From: Lachnospiraceae bacterium UBA7188
Lineage (GTDB): Bacteria; Bacillota; Clostridia; Lachnospirales; Lachnospiraceae
DNA: 40,065 nt
Assembly (NCBI GenBank): GCA_002490995.1
Contig: DKVC01000140.1
Location: 25,958-66,022, forward strand
Direction of reading: 5' to 3'
In this document: positions 1 to 7,275 of the stretch, in pieces
Layout of the letters: each line of letters starts with the position of its first letter
How positions within the stretch are numbered: position 1 is the stretch's first letter
Program-made: the position numbers and the translations under genes
The notes under the pieces: model-generated
The model's input: the letters and a program-made list of their open reading frames with translations, nothing else
Database searches by the model: none
What the model was told of the DNA's origin: nothing

Positions 1-315
1 GCCATCAGCTATGTGGAGGTGCCGAACCTGCAGGGGAATACGGAAGCCGTCCTTGCGGTGATGCGGTTTATTTATGACAACATCGTCTACGCGGAATTGA
101 ATACGAAGAGCGATTACTGTGAAAAATGCGGTTACGACGGAGAAATCCGTATTGTCCCGGACGAGGACGGGAAGCTTATATGGGAATGCCCCAACTGCGG
201 CAACCGGGACCAGGACGAACTGTTTGTGGCAAGGCGCACCTGCGGGTATATTGGGACCCAGTTCTGGAACCAGGGGAGGACACAGGAGATCAAGGACAGA
301 GTGCTGCATTTATAG
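1..315 (+). CDS. nrdD: Anaerobic (class III) ribonucleoside-triphosphate reductase NrdD, C-terminal part
   Basis: This is the last 104 codons of a gene that begins before the window. NrdD reduces ribonucleoside triphosphates to deoxyribonucleotides without oxygen, using a glycyl radical. The fragment shows the family's C-terminal zinc site as two CxxC pairs (CEKC near codons 40-43, CPNC near 63-66). It also shows the radical loop RTCGYIGT; the glycine of CGY, encoded at 244-246, is the expected radical residue. The end, with QEIKDRVLHL, matches the usual NrdD terminus, so the 3' end is intact. Its activase gene nrdG is not next door, as it usually is, but about 12 kb downstream at 12397-12912. 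The identity is clear from motifs; only the 5' truncation by the window edge limits the call. Confidence 0.96.
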   Translation, partial: AISYVEVPNLQGNTEAVLAVMRFIYDNIVYAELNTKSDYCEKCGYDGEIRIVPDEDGKLIWECPNCGNRDQDELFVARRTCGYIGTQFWNQGRTQEIKDRVLHL

Positions 316-321
316 GATTGC

Positions 322-490
322 TTTACACCAGCGTTTACCCGCAGTTCATTTCTGGAAAACGTTTTTCTGATAAACCTGCGCTTGTGGTGGAATTAAAGCG
401 GGACAAAATACAAAAGGAGCACTGGAGCAGATTAAACGGAAAAAATAATACAAAAGCCTGAAGGAATATCGGGGGAATCTCCTTTTGGCT
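322..490 (+). pseudogene. Remnant of an AAA-ATPase-like / PD-(D/E)XK nuclease-domain protein (DUF1703 type), 3' end
   Basis: The stretch still spells the conserved C-terminus of the large clostridial/Bacteroides family with an AAA-ATPase-like domain and a PD-(D/E)XK nuclease-like domain. DKPALVVELKRDK is read in one frame (about 366-405). GALEQIKRKK, a TAA stop, then YKSLKEYRGNLLLA are read in another frame (from 416). A frameshift near 405-415 and the in-frame stop near 446-448 show that it is dead. ELK would carry the nuclease-domain catalytic residues. No 5' part remains: the sequence before about 322 is the end of nrdD, so only the tail survives. The family assignment rests on my memory of its conserved tail and was not searched. 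Confidence 0.6.
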
Positions 491-613
491 TCCGTTCGGC
501 GGATACCTTTCTCAGTTTTGGGAGGGCATCCGCCGCTCTGCGCACAGGTATATGGAGATGTGGCTGTGGAATGTTGATTCTTTGGCCTGCAGAATATGTA
601 AAGATATGGCGGC

Positions 614-642
614 TTGACGAAAAAAATGTGTCATGATATAGT
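614..642 (+). promoter_or_regulatory. Sigma-A-type promoter for the 297-residue protein gene
   Basis: TTGACG (614-619), a 17-nt spacer and TATAGT (637-642), with an extended -10 TG at 634-635. Transcription would start near 649, about 28 nt before the ATG at 677, which has AAGGAG at 663-668. Confidence 0.65.
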
Positions 643-676
643 TGATATACTAAGGATAAGTTAAGGAGATACGGAG

Positions 677-1570
677 ATGTTTCATTTGTTCGGAAAAAAG
701 GCAGCGGTTTTGGAGAGGCGCCTGGCAGAATACCAGAGAAAGCAGGACTGGGCGGGGTTGGCGAAGGCCTGTTACCAATTAGGCGCAGAAGCCATGGATA
801 AAGGGAATCCAAACCGCGCTTTGCTGTGGCTCGGCCGTGCGGATACTATTTACAGCGCTGATAATGCGGTTTTTGAACAGGTGACGGAGAAGCTGATGGA
901 TGACTGTTCGGACCGCCTGGGGCATCTGGAAGGTGAGCATATATTATACAATGATGTCCCCGCTAAAGTGGGAGAGATGGCAGAGGCTCTGGGAGATGTG
1001 AAAGTGCGGGTGTGGGGTCTGCTGTCTCTGGCCAGGCTGGTGAAGCTGGGCGAGAAGCTGTCAGCGCTTCCGGGCTGTGAGATGTTTGGAAAACTGGGCT
1101 GGGCTGTGGATACTGTACTGAAATCACTGCAGGAACCGCTGGAAGAGTATGAATTCGAAGAGATGCAGGAGCTGTGCAGCGCTCTCTACGAATTTGGTGA
1201 CAGCCCTGATTTCTGGGGATTGGGGAGCGAGATTATTGTTCCGGGAGGCGCCCCCTTCCAGGTTTTCGATCTGAACGGGATGAAGGGGGTTCATCTGGAG
1301 CTGGAAGCTTATCTGGATGGGCATTTGGAGATGGTGTGTGCACGGGAACAGGGAGAGGAGCTTCCTGAGCCGGCAACAGGGATTATCATCGGGGCGCTGC
1401 TTCCTGATTATTATGTGCGGGCAGGTGCGGGAAGGCTGGAGGAGGTTCCGCAGATTAAGGAGGAACTGGAGAGGATATGGAGTGATTATGAATTTGTGTG
1501 CTCCGATATTACATGGGAGCTGACAGCGCAGAGGATTGAGGCTTACAGGGAACTGGACGTTCTGAGGTGA
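677..1570 (+). CDS. Unrecognised cytoplasmic protein, 297 aa, helical repeat-like N-terminus
   Basis: I do not recognise this family. It has no signal peptide or membrane segment. The first 80 or so residues look like paired helices of a TPR-type fold (LAEYQRKQDWAGLAKACYQL, then a second Ala/Leu-rich pair ending GRADTIYSADN). The middle is acidic and helical (EEYEFEEMQELCSALYEF). The C-terminal third looks alpha/beta, with a conserved-looking block WGLGSEIIVPGGAPFQVFDLNG near residues 180-205. ATG 677 follows AAGGAG with an 8-nt gap and sits under its own promoter, so the start is firm. The downstream neighbour encodes a TfoX-C domain protein. TPR-like helices plus an acidic globular half also occur in immunity or binding proteins, but nothing here proves such a role. 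Confidence 0.8.
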   Translation: MFHLFGKKAAVLERRLAEYQRKQDWAGLAKACYQLGAEAMDKGNPNRALLWLGRADTIYSADNAVFEQVTEKLMDDCSDRLGHLEGEHILYNDVPAKVGEMAEALGDVKVRVWGLLSLARLVKLGEKLSALPGCEMFGKLGWAVDTVLKSLQEPLEEYEFEEMQELCSALYEFGDSPDFWGLGSEIIVPGGAPFQVFDLNGMKGVHLELEAYLDGHLEMVCAREQGEELPEPATGIIIGALLPDYYVRAGAGRLEEVPQIKEELERIWSDYEFVCSDITWELTAQRIEAYRELDVLR

Positions 1571-1687
1571 CCATTCCTTTTTGCATTGGGGAAAGGGAAA
1601 CTCGTGAGCGCATCTGTTTGCCGTTTTTCTGTTACGGAATACCGAAGCACTCCAGACATTTGTGAAGATTACAGTGAGGAGATGGAT

Positions 1688-1945
1688 ATGGCAGAATTGA
1701 CATCCATGAAGAATATAGGGAAGGAAATGGCGAGAAAGCTGACAACTGTCGGCATTGATTCTGCCGAGAAGCTTGTTGAGACGGGAGCCAGGCAGGCGTT
1801 TCTGAAACTGAAGGAAATTTATCCTCAGGTTTGCCTGGTACATTTGTACACTCTGGAAGGCGCAGTCCAGAACAGAGAATTTAACATGCTTCCGGAACCG
1901 AAAAAGAAGGAATTGAAAGAATTCAGCGACTTCCTGAAAAAATAG
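1688..1945 (+). CDS. TfoX C-terminal-domain protein (helix-hairpin-helix-like), 85 aa
   Basis: The protein is almost entirely one TfoX C-terminal domain. LTSMKNIGKEMARKLTTVGI resembles the helix-hairpin-helix start of the domain, followed by SAEKLVETGARQAFLKLKE and the family-typical HLYTLEGAVQ segment and LPEPKKKELKEF tail. Proteobacterial TfoX/Sxy proteins regulate competence and carry an extra N-terminal domain. Short C-domain-only forms such as this are common in Firmicutes and have no assigned role. I chose ATG 1688 because AGGAG (1677-1681) lies 6 nt upstream; the nearer ATG at 1682 would be only 1 nt from it, and the longer open frame to 1586 lacks a site. It probably shares the transcript of the preceding gene, 117 nt away. 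Confidence 0.8.
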   Translation: MAELTSMKNIGKEMARKLTTVGIDSAEKLVETGARQAFLKLKEIYPQVCLVHLYTLEGAVQNREFNMLPEPKKKELKEFSDFLKK

Positions 1946-1977
1946 TAAAAACAGTGCGGGATGTTTTCAAAATTTTC

Positions 1978-2006
1978 TTGACAGGCTCCGCAGGGTATGT
2001 TATTTT
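1978..2006 (+). promoter_or_regulatory. Promoter of a small transcription unit upstream of the ABC exporter genes
   Basis: Perfect TTGACA (1978-1983), 17-nt spacer, TATTTT (2001-2006) with an extended -10 TG at 1998-1999. The expected start is near 2013, just ahead of the strong ribosome binding site AAGGAGAGG at 2020-2028. It could drive only the short unit ending at the terminator at 2254-2279, or read on into the exporter genes. Confidence 0.6.
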
Positions 2007-2035
2007 TAAAAAAACATGTAAGGAGAGGTATTGTC

Positions 2036-2201
2036 ATGTTAATTTGTCCGTGTGGAAGAATGCGCTGATAGAGAAAGGGATAACGAAAAATCAAGTTTTT
2101 TTGTTGTACCCGGATTTATCAGTGTTGGATACAGTGTATCTGACATTCTCCCGCAGGCTAAGCATGAGAATACCTTTGTTTATATGGGGATTTCCTCATA
2201 A
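2036..2201 (+). pseudogene. Possible small-protein gene, frameshifted (or two tiny ORFs)
   Basis: ATG 2036 has a strong upstream AAGGAGAGG but its frame closes after ten codons (MLICPCGRMR). In the +1 frame, an open stretch from 2043 to the TAA at 2199-2201 reads coherently and includes SSFFVVPGFISVGYSVSDIL and HENTFVYMGISS. One missing or extra base near 2052-2066 would join the two into a protein of about 54 residues beginning with a CPC motif. A third frame through the same region (1954-2241, GTG start without a ribosome site) looks less like coding sequence. Promoter, ribosome site and terminator all frame this unit, so something is probably made here. It may be a decayed or mis-sequenced small gene, or a leader peptide. 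I recognise no family. Confidence 0.35.
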
Positions 2202-2234
2202 TAAGGAAATGTATGATTTCTTTGCACATTTCCT
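2190..2234 (+). promoter_or_regulatory. Alternative hairpin elements complementary to the exporter ribosome binding site
   Basis: ATTTCCT (2190-2196) can pair with AGGAAAT (2204-2210) around a 7-nt loop. ACATTTCCT (2226-2234) can pair over 9 bases either with AGGAAATGT at 2204-2212 or with AGGAAATGT at 2344-2352, the ribosome binding site region of the first ABC gene. The 10-mer AGGAAATGTA occurs at both 2204 and 2344. The arrangement could form mutually exclusive structures; this is inference from complementarity only. Confidence 0.35.
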
Positions 2235-2253
2235 GGCATAAGGTGTTTATTTG

Positions 2254-2279
2254 CTGCGGGTATATACCGCAGTTTTTTT
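2254..2279 (+). terminator. Rho-independent terminator ahead of the ABC exporter genes
   Basis: CTGCGG (2254-2259), 7-nt loop GTATATA, CCGCAG (2267-2272), followed directly by seven T. It ends the small unit that starts at the 1978-2006 promoter. It lies 75 nt before the exporter start codon, so it may also act as an attenuator for the exporter. Confidence 0.8.
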
Positions 2280-2354
2280 GCATCTGGGAACGGATGATTT
2301 TTTAAGCAAACTAAAACAAAACTACCACGAAACAGAAATTGTGAGGAAATGTAA

Positions 2355-4322
2355 ATGAAACAAAATATGAAATCTTTGGCAGGTAATTTTTGTTACCTGT
2401 TTCATGAGCTGCGCTTATTCAGGAGGAACAGCGTGTTTCTTCCTGTTCTCGGAAGCGCATTCCAGATGCTCCAGTCCCTGATTGCCATATGGATGCCGAA
2501 AGTCATCCTTGACCTGATTGAGCGGAAGGCGGATGCGTATCATCTGCTGTGGGGAATCGCTGTCAGCGGAATCCTGCTGTCAGCCGTATCTTCCGCAAAT
2601 GCCCTCGTACATAATCACATTGACAGCTGTTCCCAGATTTTCCTTTTTTCCCGGCTGAAAGCAAAGTGGGAGGAAAAGATGATGGATCTGGATTACGGCA
2701 TATTTATTTCACCTGCTGGAAAGCGCATTGCGGAAAAAGCGAGAAATGCCGTCAGCAGCCCCAATTACGGCGTTGTGGCTTATCTGCCCAGGTTAACGGG
2801 GCTGATAGAGAGCATGGGTGGCTTTCTGGCGTTTGGCACCGTTATCTGCGGGCTTCAGCCCACTGTCCTTCTGCTGCTGATTCTGATGTTTGGTACCCAG
2901 CTTTGGTACGGGACAATTTCGGAGAGACGTAAGGCTCTGCTCCAGGAAGAGAGGGCACAGGCGAACCGGAAGCTGAATTACATGGCTTATCACACGAAAG
3001 GAATCAAAGAAGGCAAAGACATCCGCATTTATTCCATGACAGGGTGGCTCAGAGGGATTGCCGGGAAAGCCGTATCCGCCAGGGACCGGGTGGAGGAAAA
3101 AGCCGCCAGTATTGACTACAAAAATATGATACTGAATGGAATTTTTATTTTCCTGCGTAACGGCTGTGCCTATGCTTACCTGATCCGGGAATATTTTCAG
3201 GGCAGTCTGACAATCGGTGATTTTACGTTCTATTTTGCCGCCATTACCGGACTGGGGAATTTCCTAAGCAGCCTGGTCCGGAGCTGGTCCGGATTTGCGG
3301 AAGCCGATCATTATGTGGCGGATTTCCGACAGTTTACGGAATTAAATGAACTGGGAAACGGGAAACAGTATAATGCGGACAGGGTGACGGAGCCGGTTTC
3401 CTTTCGCTGGGAAAATGTATCTTTTTCCTGGAAGGAAGAGGATGAGGAAGGCAATAAAAGGGAAATTCCCGTATTAAAAAATATCAACCTTACCATAAAG
3501 CCGGGGGAAAAGCTGGCAATCGTAGGGGAAAACGGGGCCGGGAAGACCACTTTTGTCAGGCTTCTGTGCGGTTTGCTGAAGCCCGTGGAAGGGCGGATTC
3601 TGGTCAACGGCATGGATACGGCGGACTTTGCAGACGAGGAGTACCGGAAGCTGTTTTCGGCTGTTTTCCAGAAATCCGGTGTGCTGCCGGTAAGCATCCG
3701 GGACAATATTGTGCTGGATGCGGGGAGGCAGAAATTGTATTCCGGTGCTGTGGGACACAGAGCTCAGGGAGCGGAACAGAGGTCCGGAAGGAATAGTCTG
3801 CTGCACGGAACCGATGGTGAGAACCGGGAGGAAGCTGTCTGGAACTGCCTTCGTCTGGCTAACCTGGAGGAGAAGGTGCGTTCCCTGCCGGAAGGGCTGG
3901 ATACCTGCCTGGTAAAGCGGATAGCGGAGCATGGAACGGAGCTGTCCGGAGGGGAGGTACAGCGCCTGCTTTTGGCGCGGGCATTGTATAAGGATGCGCC
4001 GGTGCTGGTTCTGGACGAGCCCACCGCCGCGTTGGACCCTGTTGCGGAAAGCAGGATTTATCAGTCCTACAGCAGGCTGACGGAGGGCAGGACATCCGTA
4101 TTTATCTCCCACAGGCTGGCGTCCACCAGATTCTGTGACAGGATTCTTGTCATGGAAAACGGTGAGATCGTGGAGAGCGGAACCCATGAAGAATTGCTGG
4201 AGAAAGACGGAAAATATGCGGAGATGTTCCGGGTGCAGGGCAGATACTATAGAATGGACACGCTGGCTGCAAATTTATTCGGGGTGCAGCATAGCGAGTG
4301 CATCAGTAATGTCGGAAAATGA
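2355..4322 (+). CDS. ABC exporter half-transporter, fused permease-ATPase, 655 aa
   Basis: An N-terminal membrane domain of about 330 residues with several hydrophobic spans is followed by an ATPase domain. The ATPase has Walker A GENGAGKTT (about residues 390-398), signature LSGGEVQ (about 530), Walker B VLVLDEPTAALD (about 551-562) and H-loop ISHRL, all intact. It lacks an N-terminal C39 peptidase. Between Q-loop and signature it carries an extra polar stretch of about 35 residues (about 457-494) that typical exporter ATPases lack. The ATG has GAGGAAAT 5-10 nt upstream. The second exporter gene follows after 34 bp, so a heterodimer is likely. The substrate is unknown; peptides, lipids or drugs are all possible. 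The leader upstream contains a terminator and elements complementary to this gene's ribosome site. Confidence 0.93.
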   Translation: MKQNMKSLAGNFCYLFHELRLFRRNSVFLPVLGSAFQMLQSLIAIWMPKVILDLIERKADAYHLLWGIAVSGILLSAVSSANALVHNHIDSCSQIFLFSRLKAKWEEKMMDLDYGIFISPAGKRIAEKARNAVSSPNYGVVAYLPRLTGLIESMGGFLAFGTVICGLQPTVLLLLILMFGTQLWYGTISERRKALLQEERAQANRKLNYMAYHTKGIKEGKDIRIYSMTGWLRGIAGKAVSARDRVEEKAASIDYKNMILNGIFIFLRNGCAYAYLIREYFQGSLTIGDFTFYFAAITGLGNFLSSLVRSWSGFAEADHYVADFRQFTELNELGNGKQYNADRVTEPVSFRWENVSFSWKEEDEEGNKREIPVLKNINLTIKPGEKLAIVGENGAGKTTFVRLLCGLLKPVEGRILVNGMDTADFADEEYRKLFSAVFQKSGVLPVSIRDNIVLDAGRQKLYSGAVGHRAQGAEQRSGRNSLLHGTDGENREEAVWNCLRLANLEEKVRSLPEGLDTCLVKRIAEHGTELSGGEVQRLLLARALYKDAPVLVLDEPTAALDPVAESRIYQSYSRLTEGRTSVFISHRLASTRFCDRILVMENGEIVESGTHEELLEKDGKYAEMFRVQGRYYRMDTLAANLFGVQHSECISNVGK

Positions 4323-4356
4323 ATGCGCTCACGAGTATGGAAAGGAGCAGTGCATC

Positions 4357-6420
4357 ATGAAAAAGAATAACAGGACAATAAAAGGAGACATAATTATAAT
4401 AAAAAGAGGAATCCGGGAATTCGGCATGATACTGCCGGGACAGATGGGTTTTCTGGCTTTCAGAAGCGTAGCCGGGGCGATTACACCTTATATCGCAATC
4501 CTGATGTCCGCCCTGATTTTAAATGAGCTGTCGGGAGCACAGGACAGAGCAGGGCTGTCAGTTTACATTTCGGCATCTCTGGGAGTGACGTTTCTGCTGT
4601 CCTGCATTGGCTCCAGGCTGGATGCGAAAATCGCAGTGGGTTACGGCAGACTTTTTTCCACCCATGAAATGATTCTGACGGACAAGGCATATCGCATACC
4701 GTTTTCCCTTCTGGAAAAGGAGAGCACCCGCAGCCTGAGGGAGCAGGTGTCCGGGAGCATCGGCCTCACCGGAGGCGGGATGGCAAGCCTGTATTGGGAC
4801 CTGGAAGTAGTAATGAAGAATCTGTGTTCCGTAGTGATTGCGGTGGTTCTGGGACTGGGCTTTGGAGAACAGATTGCAGCCGGTGTAAAGCAGGGCAGGG
4901 TCGGCGGAGGTACGGCGGCGCTGATTGTGATTCTGTTGGCGCTTCTGATCGCAGGCGGCGCCTGTATTGCCTGCAAAACGGCGTCAAAGCGCTTTGAGGT
5001 CAGCTTTGACGTGTTTGAACACGGGGCGAAGTATAACAGGTACGGGGAATTTTACGACCTGAGTTATCTGCCGGATGAAGATATGGCTATGGATATCCGC
5101 ATTTTCCGGCAAAAGAATCTGGTGCTCCGGGAATGTGAGCAGAAATGCCACAGGCTTCTTGCAAAAGGAAAGGAGAAGGAAATGCGGGCTGCAGGCAGGC
5201 TTGAAGTGGTAAGGATACTGTGCGCGGGCCTCTGCGGCATGGCGGTCTATGCAATGACAGGTTTCCTGGCGCTTCGGGATGTGATCGCAATCGGCAGTGT
5301 GCTCATGATTTCTTCCGCAGTGACCATGCTGATCAACGCGCTGAGCGATCTGGCCCAGATTTGGACTGATTTGCGGAATAACAATGTGCATCTGCTGAAT
5401 TATTTCACATACATGGATCTGGAAGAGGACTCCCGGGGACAAAGGGAAAGCGGAAAACCTTGGAAAGGGCAGGAAGAAGAGTCCCGGGAACAGGATGAAA
5501 GCAGGAAACCCTGGAAGGGGCAGGAAACGGAAAGCCGAAAGCGGAGCGGCAGTGCCGGAAAGGAAGAAAAGAGAAGAGACCGGATAAAAGGCAGCAGCGA
5601 AAGTAAGTCGGACGCAGAGCGGGGGGATGAGGAGAAAGAGAAGCTGGAAATCGTGCTGGAAAGCGTAAGCTTTCGCTATCCTGAGAGCAGCGAAACGGTT
5701 CTCCGGGACATTAATCTGCGGATTGCTCCTGGGGAGAAGCTGGCAATCGTGGGAGAGAACGGTTCCGGCAAAACCACTTTGATTAAACTGCTCTGCCGTC
5801 TGTATCGGCCCACGGAAGGCAGAATCCTGCTGAACGGTGAGGATATACAGAACTGTCCCTATGAGGAATATATCCGGAAAATCGCAACGGTATTTCAGGA
5901 TTTTTCCCTGTTTGCATTTCCCATTGCGGAGAATGTGGCAGCATCCGGGGAATACAATGGACAGAAAGTATATGAAGCCCTTTGCAGGGCGGGGCTGCAG
6001 AAGAAGGTGGATGGTTTATCCAGAGGAATCATGCAGGCGGTATCCCGGGATTACGAGGAGGACGGAATGGAGCTGTCGGGCGGGGAAGCTCAGAAGGTAG
6101 CCATTGCGCGGGCCATTTACAAGGCTGCTCCGGTTGTGATTCTGGACGAGCCCACTGCCGCCCTGGACCCATACGCGGAGAAGGAAATTTATGAACAGTT
6201 TTTCAGATATCTCTCCGGGGAAACCATGCTGTCAATCAGCCACAGACTGTCTTCATGCCGGTTTTGCGACAGAATTGCAGTGCTGCACGGCGGGCGGCTG
6301 GTACAGCAGGGGACACACGAAGAACTGCTGATGCAGCCCGGGGGCAAATATGCGCAGCTTTGGAAAGCGCAGTCACAGTATTACTATTGTGTAAATGAGA
6401 GCTTTTTAAGGGAGATTTAG
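4357..6420 (+). CDS. ABC exporter half-transporter, fused permease-ATPase, 687 aa
   Basis: Partner of the preceding half-transporter, with the same domain order. A membrane domain with spans such as the Gly/Ala-rich ones near residues 145-210 precedes an ATPase with Walker A GENGSGKTT (about 466), signature LSGGEAQ (about 573), Walker B VVILDEPTAALD (about 595) and ISHRL. Both ATPase sites look competent, so this is not a one-dead-site heterodimer. I set the start at ATG 4357 because AAAGGAG lies at 4341-4347, 9 nt upstream; the open frame extends further 5' but into the previous gene. Oddly, residues about 357-428 form a highly charged, low-complexity linker between membrane and ATPase domains containing a 17-residue tandem duplication. 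A terminator follows at 6489-6515. Confidence 0.93.
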   Translation: MKKNNRTIKGDIIIIKRGIREFGMILPGQMGFLAFRSVAGAITPYIAILMSALILNELSGAQDRAGLSVYISASLGVTFLLSCIGSRLDAKIAVGYGRLFSTHEMILTDKAYRIPFSLLEKESTRSLREQVSGSIGLTGGGMASLYWDLEVVMKNLCSVVIAVVLGLGFGEQIAAGVKQGRVGGGTAALIVILLALLIAGGACIACKTASKRFEVSFDVFEHGAKYNRYGEFYDLSYLPDEDMAMDIRIFRQKNLVLRECEQKCHRLLAKGKEKEMRAAGRLEVVRILCAGLCGMAVYAMTGFLALRDVIAIGSVLMISSAVTMLINALSDLAQIWTDLRNNNVHLLNYFTYMDLEEDSRGQRESGKPWKGQEEESREQDESRKPWKGQETESRKRSGSAGKEEKRRDRIKGSSESKSDAERGDEEKEKLEIVLESVSFRYPESSETVLRDINLRIAPGEKLAIVGENGSGKTTLIKLLCRLYRPTEGRILLNGEDIQNCPYEEYIRKIATVFQDFSLFAFPIAENVAASGEYNGQKVYEALCRAGLQKKVDGLSRGIMQAVSRDYEEDGMELSGGEAQKVAIARAIYKAAPVVILDEPTAALDPYAEKEIYEQFFRYLSGETMLSISHRLSSCRFCDRIAVLHGGRLVQQGTHEELLMQPGGKYAQLWKAQSQYYYCVNESFLREI
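5425..5526 (+). repeat. 51-bp tandem duplication inside the second ABC gene
   Basis: Two in-frame copies of about 51 bp encode the paired segments ESRGQRESGKPWKGQEE-like and ESREQDESRKPWKGQET-like. They are diverged but alignable, and sit in the charged linker between the permease and ATPase domains. Confidence 0.7.
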
Positions 6421-6488
6421 ATTTTGTGCGCAGAATTCATGCCGTTTATCCGGTTTGTGTGCAGGATTTCATCACCGAATATATAGCG

Positions 6489-6520
6489 AAAAGGGCGGTG
6501 TCTGCTGCCCTTTTTATTCT
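6489..6520 (+). terminator. Rho-independent terminator after the ABC exporter genes
   Basis: AAAAGGGC (6489-6496), a 10-nt loop, GCCCTTTT (6507-6514) and a T-rich run. It lies 69 nt after the stop codon of the second exporter gene. In the gap from 6421 to 6696 I see nothing else beyond a possible TATACT -10 element near 6582. Confidence 0.75.
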
Positions 6521-6696
6521 TTTTCAAATATCTTTAGAATTTCTTCCAAAATCCCTGTAATCCAACTTTATTTTTTCACTCTATACTGTTTTCAATGAGA
6601 CAAAAGACCAGGACATGAACTGACAGGCATGCGGAACAGGAACATGTGGAAAACAATGCAGGTGGATGTCCGTGGAAGCATACAGGGGGTGTAACT

Positions 6697-7212
6697 ATGG
6701 ATGTGACAACATTGACTTATTATTTTACCAGATACGGGGCGGTTGCCATTTTTGTGATTGTACTGCTGGAATATCTGAATCTTCCGGGATTTCCGGCGGG
6801 GATTATCATGCCGCTGTCGGGCATCATGGCCGCAAAGGGAAATATCAGTTTCCTCTGGGTGATGGTTATCTCGGTGTCTGCGGGGCTTTTGGGAAGCCTG
6901 GCGCTGTATGCACTGGGGCGTGGGGGCGGAGAGGTGTTCCTGAAGGCCTATACCAGGAAATTTCCCAAACAGAAAGAGGTATTGGAGAAAAATCTGGAGT
7001 GGATACGGCAGAAGGGCTGTATGGGAGTTTTCGTGGGCAAGCTTCTTCCCATGATAAGGACTATTGTCTCTATTCCGGCAGGGGTGGTGAAGATGGATCT
7101 GGCGAAATATGTGATCAGTTCTACCTGTGGAATTTTGATATGGAACTTCGCTTTTATCGGGGCCGGATATGTGCTGGGAGACCAGGTGTTCCGGATGCTG
7201 GGGATGGGCTGA
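6697..7212 (+). CDS. DedA-family membrane protein, 171 aa
   Basis: DedA/SNARE-associated family membrane protein; family members are linked to recycling of undecaprenyl phosphate or other lipid carriers and to membrane homeostasis. The sequence begins with a hydrophobic reentrant-type segment (AVAIFVIVLLEYLNLPGFPAGIIMPLSG), in which E and the Pro/Gly pattern match the family. It continues with KGNISFLWVMVISVSAGLLGSLALYALGR, then the family-defining block FVGKLLPMIRTIVSIPAGVVKM with its conserved Arg and Pro, and a C-terminal membrane helix. ATG 6697 has AGGGGGT 6 nt upstream; the longer frame to 6646 lacks such a site. The glycosyltransferase gene follows closely, probably co-transcribed, which fits a shared role in envelope lipids. 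Confidence 0.9.
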   Translation: MDVTTLTYYFTRYGAVAIFVIVLLEYLNLPGFPAGIIMPLSGIMAAKGNISFLWVMVISVSAGLLGSLALYALGRGGGEVFLKAYTRKFPKQKEVLEKNLEWIRQKGCMGVFVGKLLPMIRTIVSIPAGVVKMDLAKYVISSTCGILIWNFAFIGAGYVLGDQVFRMLGMG

Positions 7213-7275
7213 GAGTTTATGGCATTGGCCAAAGACGGTGTCAGAGGCCGGAACGGAAGAAAGGTGTGTGGAAAG

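Noticed and set aside
1954..2241. 95-codon frame with GTG start after the TfoX-C gene
   Set aside because: Its start has no ribosome site and lies upstream of the promoter at 1978; the +1 frame in the same region looks more like coding sequence.
3474..4187. Long reverse-strand frame inside the first ABC gene
   Set aside because: It lies wholly within a gene with intact ATPase motifs and shows no domain; it is a by-product of GC-biased codon positions.
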